50,793 nucleotides of DNA from Planctomycetia bacterium (GTDB lineage Bacteria > Planctomycetota > Planctomycetia > Pirellulales > Thermoguttaceae): the NCBI GenBank assembly GCA_030527105.1, contig JAUNBK010000003.1, positions 48,849 to 99,641 of the forward strand, read 5' to 3'. This document shows, in pieces, positions 1-9,200 of this stretch. Each line of letters begins with the position of its first letter. Positions within the stretch are counted from its first letter, which is position 1. The translations under genes and the position numbers were made by a program. Below the pieces are notes generated by a model. It worked only from the letters and a program-made list of their open reading frames with translations. It was not told the DNA's origin and ran no database searches.

Positions 1-1416
1 AACCGGAGTCTCACCCTCGATCGGAGTCTCAGGTGCCCCTTCCGACGCCTCGGGTTCGGCAGGGGCGCCAAGTTCGTCTGTCGGAAAGTCCAAATCAGAG
101 GGCGCGTCGCCGTCCGCCGGAATTTCCAACAGACTATCAAAATCTTCAGGAGCGTCCGCCTCGTCCGACTCGGTTTTCCCCTCGCTTGGGACGTTCGTGG
201 GAGTGGTAGATGGCGCACTTCCCAAATCCTCTGGCAAAGGAATGAGGGGCATGCGTACCGGCTCCTCATTTCCCGTTATTTCGGGGATTGGATCCGCATC
301 TGCCGGGAGCGCCAGTCCCGTTTCGGCAGGTGGTGCCAACGGGAGCGTGGGTTCCGGCTTCGCAACTTCCGGTGTGATCGTCTCTGGTTTTGGCGTTTCA
401 GGTGTCGCAACTTCGGGCGTCACAACGGGTCGAGGTTTGGGATTCACCTTTCCACTGAAGTTGACGTCGATACTCGGATTCTCCGCCAAACTGGTGTGAA
501 TCGTAATCGTTCCGCTGAAGTTGCCGGGCTTTGTTCCCTCATAGCTCAACAACACCTGCTGGATCGGTTTCGAATCCCTCTTGATCTCGGCGCGAATGTA
601 GGCATTCTCAGACGTGATGTCTCTGATGTTGAAATTCTCGGGGGCTTGGAGGACAAGGGTTCTGGAGACCGATCGTCCCTCTTGCACCAACCCAAACGAA
701 AGGGGCGAAGGATTGACGCTGAGTGGCTTTTTCACGCGCCCCTCGATACGCACGGGGAGACGCGAATTGCGCGGGTCGGAGTCGTTCGTGATTATTTCCA
801 ACACCTCACTAAAAGGTCCTGGGGGTGCGTTCTCCTTGAGCATCACGGTCATTACGTACGAAACACGATTGTAGCTTCGTTCGGTTTCTTTCAACGCAAC
901 GGAGACAAATTTGCAATCGCTTCGCACGTCCTGAATCATCCATCTCCCACCAGGCACCACACTACTAATATTCACTCGAACGGCAGGCTGGTTCCCCTCT
1001 TGAACGGTGCCGAAATAGACGATTCCTGGATTGACGGCAACGTCGCTTCGGATGTAAACATAGGAGTGAAGCTGTACCTCCATACGTATTGGTTTTGAGA
1101 ACCGCACAGTGATCGTTGCGTTTTTGTTTCCGACGAAACTTTTTGTGTTCACGCTAACACGGATGCGCCCTTTCTCCCAAGAATGAATAGGTCCTCTCGG
1201 AGAAAACGATGGCGTCGTGCACTGACACGAAGAGGACACGGATTCTATGACGACATCCTCTTTGTATTTGTTCGTAAAAACAAAATCGTACTCTGTCGTT
1301 GAACCTTTCACCACCACACCAAAATCGTGAGAGGTGGTCTCAAACATCTGGGCGGCGTAATTCGTGCCGCCGTACGTGCTCAACGCGAACATCCAGGAAA
1401 GTATTATAGCCTGCAT
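1..1416 (-). CDS. DUF1573 (ASH/HYDIN-like) protein, 3' end beyond window
   Basis: Reading the minus strand from the ATG at 1416 gives an open frame that runs off the left window edge, so the C-terminus is missing. The N-terminus has a hydrophobic stretch (IILSWMFAL) consistent with export. It is followed by HDFGVVVKGS and a CQC motif, which are the hallmarks of the DUF1573 family. Further beta-rich Ig/ASH-like modules follow, each opening with a phrase such as VYFGTVQEG or LSFGLVQEG (about residues 150-240 and 255-345). The visible C-terminal third is Pro/Glu/Ala-rich and low in complexity. DUF1573 proteins are abundant in Planctomycetes and presumed to act in the envelope; the molecular role is unknown. 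An in-frame GTG at 1452 would add 12 residues including a basic stretch, so the exact start is uncertain. It is divergent from the giant-protein operon. Confidence 0.85.
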   Translation of the reverse strand, partial: MQAIILSWMFALSTYGGTNYAAQMFETTSHDFGVVVKGSTTEYDFVFTNKYKEDVVIESVSSSCQCTTPSFSPRGPIHSWEKGRIRVSVNTKSFVGNKNATITVRFSKPIRMEVQLHSYVYIRSDVAVNPGIVYFGTVQEGNQPAVRVNISSVVPGGRWMIQDVRSDCKFVSVALKETERSYNRVSYVMTVMLKENAPPGPFSEVLEIITNDSDPRNSRLPVRIEGRVKKPLSVNPSPLSFGLVQEGRSVSRTLVLQAPENFNIRDITSENAYIRAEIKRDSKPIQQVLLSYEGTKPGNFSGTITIHTSLAENPSIDVNFSGKVNPKPRPVVTPEVATPETPKPETITPEVAKPEPTLPLAPPAETGLALPADADPIPEITGNEEPVRMPLIPLPEDLGSAPSTTPTNVPSEGKTESDEADAPEDFDSLLEIPADGDAPSDLDFPTDELGAPAEPEASEGAPETPIEGETPV

Positions 1417-1476
1417 TTTGGTTTTCTCGTCCGTTTGGTTCGTAAACTTCACTATCTCAACAGGGAACAGTGATAC

Positions 1477-1505
1477 ATTATAACCTATTATACCATTTTG
1501 CGCAA
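1477..1505 (-). promoter_or_regulatory. sigma-70 promoter for the DUF1573 gene
   Basis: On the minus strand a -35 TTGCGC (1505-1500) and a -10 TATAAT (1482-1477) are separated by 17 nt. They lie 25 nt from the GTG at 1452 and 60 nt from the ATG at 1416. A second TATAAT lies inside the spacer. The rest of the 316-nt intergenic stretch up to 1732 is AT-rich and holds the promoter and hairpin of the divergent operon; I see no gene in it. Confidence 0.6.
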
Positions 1506-1662
1506 CCCGTAAGGGTGAAATAATTTCTATTTTTGGCGCAACTCAGTTTTCTTATCGGCTTTTTGCTTCGTTAAAATCAGGAAAACCGATACAATCGACA
1601 TTTTTTTGTTTAAAAGTTCATTTCTTTTTCTCCTCCCATCTCCCCAAATCACGATTTTGTTG

Positions 1663-1668
1663 TATAAT
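1663..1668 (+). promoter_or_regulatory. -10 box of the giant-protein operon
   Basis: TATAAT lies 65 nt before the GTG start at 1733 in a run of alternating T and A. No convincing -35 is present at the expected distance, so the promoter may be of extended type or activator-dependent. This would give a leader of roughly 55-60 nt that contains the hairpin at 1703-1729. Confidence 0.45.
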
Positions 1669-1702
1669 ATATTATAGTGAGGGGGAAATTATGCCCTGTT
1701 CC

Positions 1703-1729
1703 TCCCTCCTTTTCGCTTGAGAGGAGGGA
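1703..1729 (+). promoter_or_regulatory. hairpin enclosing the Shine-Dalgarno of the first giant gene
   Basis: TCCCTCCT (1703-1710) is the exact reverse complement of AGGAGGGA (1722-1729), with an 11-nt loop. The right arm is the ribosome binding site of the GTG start at 1733. Folding of the leader would therefore hide the site and could control translation. No U-run follows, so it is not a terminator. Confidence 0.5.
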
Positions 1730-1732
1730 CAG

Positions 1733-4700
1733 GTGGAGCTTGTCGAAATGGTAAAGAAACGAAGAAGAATACCCCGTGCCAACTTGTGTGGTGTATGGAG
1801 AGCGTTTATGCAGAGGATTATTAGTGGAAAAATTTGGAGGGTATTGCTCGTAATTATTTTTGCGTCAGTCCCTTTCGTCGTGGCTGCGGAGGAATTGGGG
1901 AACGAGACCTCGCCGCAGGAGCGTGTTGAAGCAGCGGCGCTATCGCCACCGCCTCGAGATGCCTCGCCCGAGTCGGATTCGAAAGGGGAAGCGCCAGCCG
2001 CTGTGCCGGTCGCGCCACGCGCCACGCAACCCTCGACACCAGCCTTGTTGCCGCCGCTCCCGCCGTCTCTCCCTGCGCCATATTCCACACCGTCGCCGCA
2101 GGAGGGGTTGCCGCTCTATTTGATGAATCGAGAGGGAAGGTTGATTGCCGTGCCGGGTGTGCAGTTGGAGTATCTCGACGAGTTACTCCGCTCGATATCA
2201 ACCAATGACGACGCACAAAAAGAGGCGAGCCTGCCAGACTTTCTCTTCCATTCCGTTTTGGGCGAGGGTAGGGTGGAGAAAGACGTCGTGCGCCTAAAAA
2301 TTCGCTTTCAAGTCGAGACGTTTCGAGACTACCCCGTGTGTGTTCCGCTGCGATTTAATCAGGGGATTCTCCCTGCGGACGACGGAGTGGAGGGGTCCGA
2401 AGTGGATGGGAGCGAAACTGCCGTTGAGGGGGCGTCTCAAGTGATTTCCCACCAAAAATACCGTGGGTCGGGGAAAATCTGGGTTGAGTTTCAGGAACAG
2501 GAGGGTTTTACCGCGTGGATCTCGGGGAAAGGGACTCACGAGTTTGAACTGACGTTTCTCGTTCCTTACGAACGCTCTCAAATGGGCGAAAAACAAATGC
2601 GAATTCAATTCCCGTACGCCACCATGTCGGAGTTGGATATCGCGATTCCACTCACGCGCGAAGAGTCGCAGCGCCTTGCGGTTTCGATCACGGGCGGGGC
2701 GTCGCTTCAATCGCCTTTGTTCGTGGCGGACGATCCAAACGCGCAGAACGATTCCGCGCCGGGGGTGTCGCGTCTCACCGCCATTCGTCTCGGCGGAGAG
2801 TTTTGGCTTTCGTGGAATCTCGAGCAAAAAAAGCACGTCTCCACTTCGTCTATTTTGGAGGCGGAGGGGTTGATCCTTGCGAACGTTGAGAAAGACGAAA
2901 TTTTGTACGACGCGCGCCTCAAATTGTTGTGCAAGGGGGACGAGATTGGGGCGTTCCGCGTGCGACTTCCGGAGAATGCCGAGATGCTGCCGTCGAATAC
3001 GCAGGATTATTCGGTCGTTTATCTTAAAGAAGGGAGTGCCGAGGAGCCAGCCGGGGGAAATAATTCGCAGCTGCGTCAAGTGGTTGAGATTCGATTGAAG
3101 AAGCGCACGACGGGATTGATTCGTGTGGATATTCGCGCGCGTCGAAAACTCCCTGGGGCGGAGCCGTCCGAGTGGTTTGATTTGTCCGGTTTTGAGGTGC
3201 TCTCCGCTGTTCGTCAGTCGGGACACTATGCCGTGAAAATTGCGCAGGGGAAGCACGCCCATTGGTCGCCGGGCGTTGGAGTGCGTCGCCTCGAGAAACT
3301 CCCTTTCACGCTTGAAACGTGGCTGCCCGTTTTGGTTGCGCCGACGAGTACGACCTCCGCGCCTTTTTCTCCGTTTGGCGAAATCGTGGACGTTCGCAAC
3401 TTTAGCGTTTCTCTTTCAACGGGAGAGGAATCGTCTGCCGAGAGCAAGCCGGGAGTTCCGAAGTCGAGCGGTGCGAAATCTTCCACCTCGCGTGAAACTT
3501 TTACCTCGCGCGGAAATGGTGCGGAGAAAAGTGCCTCGCCTCGCGAGAATGCGGCTGCGGCAGATGCGGAGGCATCATCTCCGACGAAGACCGCATCCCC
3601 CGAGTCTTTGCCCCCGGCTGCGTCCAGTATTTCTGAGGCGTCAAATACCCCGCCAGCATCAAATCCCCCACCGGTCTTGGACGAAAAAACGCCCTCCGCA
3701 GATGCGGGTGACGACTCGGGAATTGCTGCGGAAGAACCAACGTCTGCGCCTCAGGATTTGAATCCCTATTTGCCAAGTGAGACCTCGGGTGAGGAAGTTT
3801 TCGACGGTGTGTTTGAATATATTTCGCAACCTGCTCCTCTTTTGGCGCGAATTATCACACGAACGACGCGCGTCAATATCGAGCCGAAGTATGTTGTCGT
3901 TGTGACTCGCGACGAGCTGCACTTGGAGGCGACGTGGAACTGTACGATTCGCGGAGGAAAAATTGGCTGGGTCGATATTGATCTGGGCGATTGGACGTTC
4001 GAGTCGGCAGGCGCGGAGAATCTCGTCGCTTTGGATTTGTTGGAGGCGGACGCGAGCGGAAGGGTTTCGATTCCGTTTCTCCAACCGACGGGGGGGCACG
4101 CACTCCTCACGTTTCGCGCAAAGAGGAAGGTTCCCGAGAGCGAAACGCAGATTCTCATGGAACTTCCGCGTCCCGCGCCGCCGGTCGTCTCGTCCATCGT
4201 GATGACGAGCACACCTGCGGAGTTGAAGATTGAGCCAGCTTCGAATATCGAACTCGCGCCAGTGGTCGAATTATGCAGCCGGCTTTCGCGCCAACCCTCT
4301 CCTCTCACGTCGGGGTCACAAGATTCTTCGTGGGCGTTTCATTATCGTTGCGAGTCGGAAGACGCCGTTTTCGCCGCCATTCGAAACGTACACAAGCGTT
4401 CGTCCAACATTCGACAATATTCTCAAGTCGAAATATATCGCCAAGAGTATCGCGTCCGCCAAACGTTTGAGTACACGATCGCGTATGAGAGCGTGAATCA
4501 GCTTCGATTTGCGATGCCCGCGATTAATCCGAGTCGTTTGGATATTCAAGTTTATTCGTCGAATCCAGAGCGGGAAGATGGGACATATAGTGTGAAAAAG
4601 AGCGTTTTGCCCTTGGCGACGTACGTTGAGGGTGATTCGTCCGCACCTCGAGTGGAAAATGGTGCGTCGCTTGGGAGTGTTGCTCTTCCAAGCGAGTCTC

Positions 4701-6280
4701 CTGCGTTGGTTGATCCTGTCGCACCAGCGCCCGTGTCGAGCGAGACGTCGCCGAAGGAGCCAGCCGCTCTGCCGTCGCACGCGAAGCGACCTGTGCTCAA
4801 AATTCGATCCCAAGAGAATGGTGAGGCTTCCGACTATATCGAAGTCGACGTGCTTCTCCCGGAGGAGCGCATCGGAACATTCTCGGTTGTGGTTTCGTAC
4901 TCGCTCCCCATGGGGAGATTGGAGCCGGGAGAGGTGCAGCCGCTTCGGGTTCATTTAGCTACGCCGCTTGATGGAACGGTGGTAGAGAATTTGTTGGAGA
5001 CGGCGGCAGAGAACTCGATTCGCGTTGCGTCCGCCGCAAACGAGGAGGGGAGTGGAGAATCCGCCGCATGGGAGGAATTGGGCGCGTTGCTTGCGCAAAA
5101 TCAATTCCTCTTGGAGCAAGAGAATGGCGAAAAACAGAGAAATCTCCCACCCTCGCACTTGTTCAAGGCGCAATCCGCTCAAAGGAACATCGTTCTCGAT
5201 GTCGAGTTGAAAGATTTAACTCCCCAAGAGATCACGATCATCGACCGCTGCTGGCTTCAAACGTGGCTGGCTGGTTCCAAACGACAAGATCGTGCCGTGT
5301 TTCTCTTCCCACCCATTGTGGACGTGCACGCGCGAAAAGTCCTTTCCGACGCGCCGGCGGAAGCGCCCGACGAGCCGAGAACGTTTACAATTCGTCTGCC
5401 CGAGGGTGCGTCTGCGGACGAAGTGGAAGTCTGGATCGATCGACGCCCCGCCCAATTCGGGTTGCAGGTCAAACGCATTGCGGAAGATGCGTTTCAAGTG
5501 ATGCTTTCCCCCACGGAGGGCACGCTCGCTCTTCGAACGGTGGAGGTTCGGTATCAATTCGAACAAAAAGTCCCGCTCGAGGGGCGTTTCGAGATGGAAT
5601 TTCCCTATGTCGAGGACGCGACGTGGATTCGTGGCGTATATTGGCAACTCCTTTTGCCAAGCGACACGCATATTTTCACGGCTCCAAAAAACTACTCCAT
5701 GGAGTATCGATGGGGTTGGAGCCAATGCTTCTGGGGTCGGCTTCCGATGTGGGAGCAGAGCGCGCTTGAAAGTTGGTCGGGCGCGATCGAGGGAACGCCC
5801 GTTCCCATGAAGATGAATCGATATGTTTTCGCTGGCATGGGAGCGAACGAGGAGGATTCGCGCTGCGTTACGTTCTTTCTCATCAATCGAACGGCGCTCG
5901 TGATTGGTCTCGGCGTGCTTGTTTTTTGGGTCGCGGTGCTTTTTATGTACTTCCCCTTTTTGCGTCGTCCTATTTCGCTCCTCTTCTGGCTCACGCTCCT
6001 TGGCGGCTGCGCCCTTTGGTCGCCCGAGTTGGCGTTGTTGGGACTTCAAGCCGCAACGTTCGGGTTGATCCTTTTCCTCATTTCGATGCTTTGTGGCTTG
6101 TCGCGTCTCACGAATCGCGAGCTGCGCTACACGCGCACCCTCGACGACGAGAGCACGCAAATGCAGATTCCCAAAATGGTGATTACTCCATCGGGACCCA
6201 GTCAGTCGGCTCGCACCGAGACATTCGAGCAAGGTTTTGAGTTGCAAGAAAACGCGTCCACAGTCGTTCGGAAAAAGTGA
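1733..6280 (+). CDS. giant secreted/membrane-anchored protein, first of three tandem paralogues
   Basis: This 1515-residue protein has no domain I can name. The N-terminus is strongly basic (VKKRRRIPR) and followed by a hydrophobic segment ending near VVAAEE, an apparent signal peptide. An Ala/Pro/Ser-rich linker follows at about residues 60-130. The body is long and beta-rich, interrupted by Pro/Ser/Ala-rich low-complexity stretches near residues 570-680 and 970-1030. Near the C-terminus, from about residue 1380, several hydrophobic segments (e.g. ALVIGLGVLVFWVAVLF) lead to a short polar tail. The bulk is therefore probably outside the cytoplasm and anchored by the C-terminus. The GTG start is favoured by GGAGGG four bases upstream; an ATG at 1748 or 1808 would still keep the hydrophobic segment. 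Its stop is 11 nt before the next start, indicating an operon. Confidence 0.8.
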   Translation: MELVEMVKKRRRIPRANLCGVWRAFMQRIISGKIWRVLLVIIFASVPFVVAAEELGNETSPQERVEAAALSPPPRDASPESDSKGEAPAAVPVAPRATQPSTPALLPPLPPSLPAPYSTPSPQEGLPLYLMNREGRLIAVPGVQLEYLDELLRSISTNDDAQKEASLPDFLFHSVLGEGRVEKDVVRLKIRFQVETFRDYPVCVPLRFNQGILPADDGVEGSEVDGSETAVEGASQVISHQKYRGSGKIWVEFQEQEGFTAWISGKGTHEFELTFLVPYERSQMGEKQMRIQFPYATMSELDIAIPLTREESQRLAVSITGGASLQSPLFVADDPNAQNDSAPGVSRLTAIRLGGEFWLSWNLEQKKHVSTSSILEAEGLILANVEKDEILYDARLKLLCKGDEIGAFRVRLPENAEMLPSNTQDYSVVYLKEGSAEEPAGGNNSQLRQVVEIRLKKRTTGLIRVDIRARRKLPGAEPSEWFDLSGFEVLSAVRQSGHYAVKIAQGKHAHWSPGVGVRRLEKLPFTLETWLPVLVAPTSTTSAPFSPFGEIVDVRNFSVSLSTGEESSAESKPGVPKSSGAKSSTSRETFTSRGNGAEKSASPRENAAAADAEASSPTKTASPESLPPAASSISEASNTPPASNPPPVLDEKTPSADAGDDSGIAAEEPTSAPQDLNPYLPSETSGEEVFDGVFEYISQPAPLLARIITRTTRVNIEPKYVVVVTRDELHLEATWNCTIRGGKIGWVDIDLGDWTFESAGAENLVALDLLEADASGRVSIPFLQPTGGHALLTFRAKRKVPESETQILMELPRPAPPVVSSIVMTSTPAELKIEPASNIELAPVVELCSRLSRQPSPLTSGSQDSSWAFHYRCESEDAVFAAIRNVHKRSSNIRQYSQVEIYRQEYRVRQTFEYTIAYESVNQLRFAMPAINPSRLDIQVYSSNPEREDGTYSVKKSVLPLATYVEGDSSAPRVENGASLGSVALPSESPALVDPVAPAPVSSETSPKEPAALPSHAKRPVLKIRSQENGEASDYIEVDVLLPEERIGTFSVVVSYSLPMGRLEPGEVQPLRVHLATPLDGTVVENLLETAAENSIRVASAANEEGSGESAAWEELGALLAQNQFLLEQENGEKQRNLPPSHLFKAQSAQRNIVLDVELKDLTPQEITIIDRCWLQTWLAGSKRQDRAVFLFPPIVDVHARKVLSDAPAEAPDEPRTFTIRLPEGASADEVEVWIDRRPAQFGLQVKRIAEDAFQVMLSPTEGTLALRTVEVRYQFEQKVPLEGRFEMEFPYVEDATWIRGVYWQLLLPSDTHIFTAPKNYSMEYRWGWSQCFWGRLPMWEQSALESWSGAIEGTPVPMKMNRYVFAGMGANEEDSRCVTFFLINRTALVIGLGVLVFWVAVLFMYFPFLRRPISLLFWLTLLGGCALWSPELALLGLQAATFGLILFLISMLCGLSRLTNRELRYTRTLDDESTQMQIPKMVITPSGPSQSARTETFEQGFELQENASTVVRKK

Positions 6281-6291
6281 GGGGAATTAAG

Positions 6292-9200
6292 ATGAGAAGT
6301 ATTAAAAAGTCGCTCATTCGATTTTGGGGGTTCCTTGCGCTCTCCTTTTCGTGTTTGATTTTCGTTTTTGGCGTGGCGAATGCCGAGGAGCAAAAGCCAG
6401 AGGACCCGGATTTTCGACGCGTCTATATCCCTCAGTCCATGGTGAACGAGCTTCCCACCCGGGGTGTGCCCTATTGGGTCATTCAGGGGGACGATTTCGA
6501 GGAGTGGGCAAAATCCCGACGTGGCGACGACGCGAGCGCGGCGACGATGGATTCGCGCGTGATTATTCAAAAAGCGCATTATTCCGCCACGCTTCGCGAC
6601 AATCGTTTCCTTGAGGGGTCGGCATCTCTCCAAATGTCGTTGGTTTCGGAGCCGAATCCGAAAGACGAGGAGCTTGAATGGAGATTTCCCCCCGTGAGTT
6701 TTGCGCTCGATCGGGATTTTGGTTTTCGTGTTCTTGATTCAAACACAGAAGCGCAGGCTCGCGAGGCTCGTTTCTTTCTCAACAAGATGGGCGAGGTCGT
6801 TTTTTACCCCGCTGATTTTTCGCAGACAAAAATCCTCGAAACGCAATGTCGTTGGTCGCAGAGAAATAAGCAACCGTCGAATGGTGATTTGTGTTTTAAT
6901 TTAGAATTGTTCCCCGCGACGGATATTATTGTTGATTTAGTCCTCCCAAAAGTTTGGGTTCCGCAGTCCGACGTTGGGATGCTTCAGGAACTGCCGAACG
7001 CGAGTGACGAGCTTTTGAGACACTGGCGTTTCTATCTCGGTGGGAATCGACGTGCGACGCTTCGATTAAAGCAGAACGATGCGCCCAAACCCGTTGCAAG
7101 TCCGATTAGTGTAGCGCAAAAAAATGTTTTTTCATTCAATAAAGAAGGATTAGATATCGCGTGTCGATTTGATATTGATACGCTTCTGGAGGAACAACAA
7201 ACGACGTTTGCGCCCGTCGTGCGTCTGCGTTTGCAAATGGGGGGAAGTTTCGTTTTGACGTCCGTTTTGTACAACGGAAAGTCGATTCCGTGGAGCGTCG
7301 CGGGGGGGGAACAAGACGAGACGAAAAATGGTGTAAAAAATGGGACGAATGACGAAAATCAAACTTTTGACCAGCATGGCACGGAGGTCGTAGTGGATCT
7401 GCCCGAGGAACTCTGTGGTGTGGGGAACACGCTCGAAGTGTATGGGATTCAAAACCTTGAGCCTTTCTATACGGACGCGAATCCCGCCGCGCTCGTGAAA
7501 ATCCCTGCAATTCGACTGCTCGACGCCTTGTGGAGCGAGGGAGAAACGACTCTTCTGGTCGAGGAACCTTTAGAAATTGCGGATGTTATTCTGTCAGACG
7601 CTCGGATTGTGGAAAACGAGAAATTATGGGACGAAAAAACAACGCTGCGCCGCACTAAAATCGTCGTTAGGGAGATTGCCCCAAACGCCTCAATCAAGAC
7701 GGCGTTCATGAAAAAAGAAACTCGCCAACATATTGATATGAGTACGGCTCTCGATATTCAAGAGAGCGAAATCGCTGCCATCGTGGAGATGCGCGTTTCT
7801 GCATCGAATGGCGAGTGCTTTGAAATTTGGGGAATTGTTGATCGTGCCTGGACGATTGATTCGGTCGAAACACCCTCTTCTGGAATAATTGATGATTGGA
7901 ATTTGGATTCCGTTCCGAATTTTCTCTCGAAACTCGACTCAGCGGATGAATCGAAGCTGCGTCCTATTTTTGAGCGACTTTCGCCCAATGGGTGGGATAT
8001 TGCGTCCCTCTCCGTTTTGAGGATACAACTTGCGCACTCCATTCGTCCTCGGCATAGCGTTTCTTTTCGCATAAAGGCGCGTCGCTTGGAGTTGCCGCAC
8101 AATTACGTTTTTCGAAGCATCGACCTTGCGCCCGTTTTTTTCCCGGCGTACGAGCTGGGCGAGTCGTGGACTTTGTGTGGCACATCTTATCCTTGGAATA
8201 TACAATTTGCGGAATCGTATCGCGCCCAGACGCACCCTTTGAGCACCGCAGTCGCAGCGCCTGCTGCCATTCCCGCTTTTGCTTCCGCAGCCACACCCAC
8301 AGCAGTGCCCACAACAGCACCCTTCTCTGTCGCACCGCTAGCAGCCACTCCAGCAGCTCCCTCTGCGGTCTCGTCTTTGTCCGCCGTGCCCGGTTCGAGC
8401 GAAAGTACCGTTCTCACGCCAGAAAAAGGGAAGGAAGCCACCTCAATTTCGTCGGCGTCGAGCACCCTCGCTGCGCTTCGACGTCAATTTCCCGAAAGGA
8501 GGGTTTTTCTTGCGACAAAACAAGATTTCAAAAACGCTCCAATGTTATTTCTTGAACGAAAACAAAAAACGTACACGGCAAGGATCGAAGGGTTTTATGA
8601 TTTAAGCCGAACCCCTCATGCGATTTTCAGAATAGTGTGCGACCCCAAAGGGGGCGAAATCGATCGACTTCGCGTCCTCATTCGTCCCGGAACCCTTTTT
8701 GGCGTGACGTGGAATTTCCCTCGAGAACTTTCAGGAAGTTCTGCAATTTGTATTGAACGGAAATCCTATGGCGCGTCGCATCAGGTGAGCATCCCTGTCG
8801 AATCAAAGGGTGCGGAATCAAAAGACGCGGATTTGTGGGAGGCGGAGTTGTGGGAAGTGACGCTCCGCCAGCCGCAGCAGACGCCGTTCGAAATCGAGTT
8901 GGCGCTCGCGACGGAAAAAAAACAGGGAACGAAAATCGAAGAAGGGACGAAAAACGTGTCGCCTTGGACGCAGGAAGAATTGGCGCATTTTTTGTTGGAA
9001 AATTTCCCGGGCGGAATTCTTCTCCCTCTCGTCGACGTGCCCGAGGCGCAGTCGCAAGTCGGACTTGTTACGCTTCAGTCGGACGTGTCGCGCAGTGTGT
9101 TTATCGACACCCACGAGATGGAGCCAGTTCTTGTTGATCCGACGATTGAAGTAGCGCGAGCGCGAAATTCTGGGACGAGCGACGTTCAAACGTTTCGATA

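Noticed and set aside
496..1098. 200-codon plus-strand frame over the DUF1573 gene
   Set aside because: The minus strand here has a continuous frame with DUF1573 motifs; the plus-strand frame is its complement.
2294..3262. 322-codon minus-strand frame inside the first giant gene, and similar frames at 5216-6247 and 8818-9213
   Set aside because: These are shadows of real coding sequence: basic, domain-free and without ribosome binding sites.
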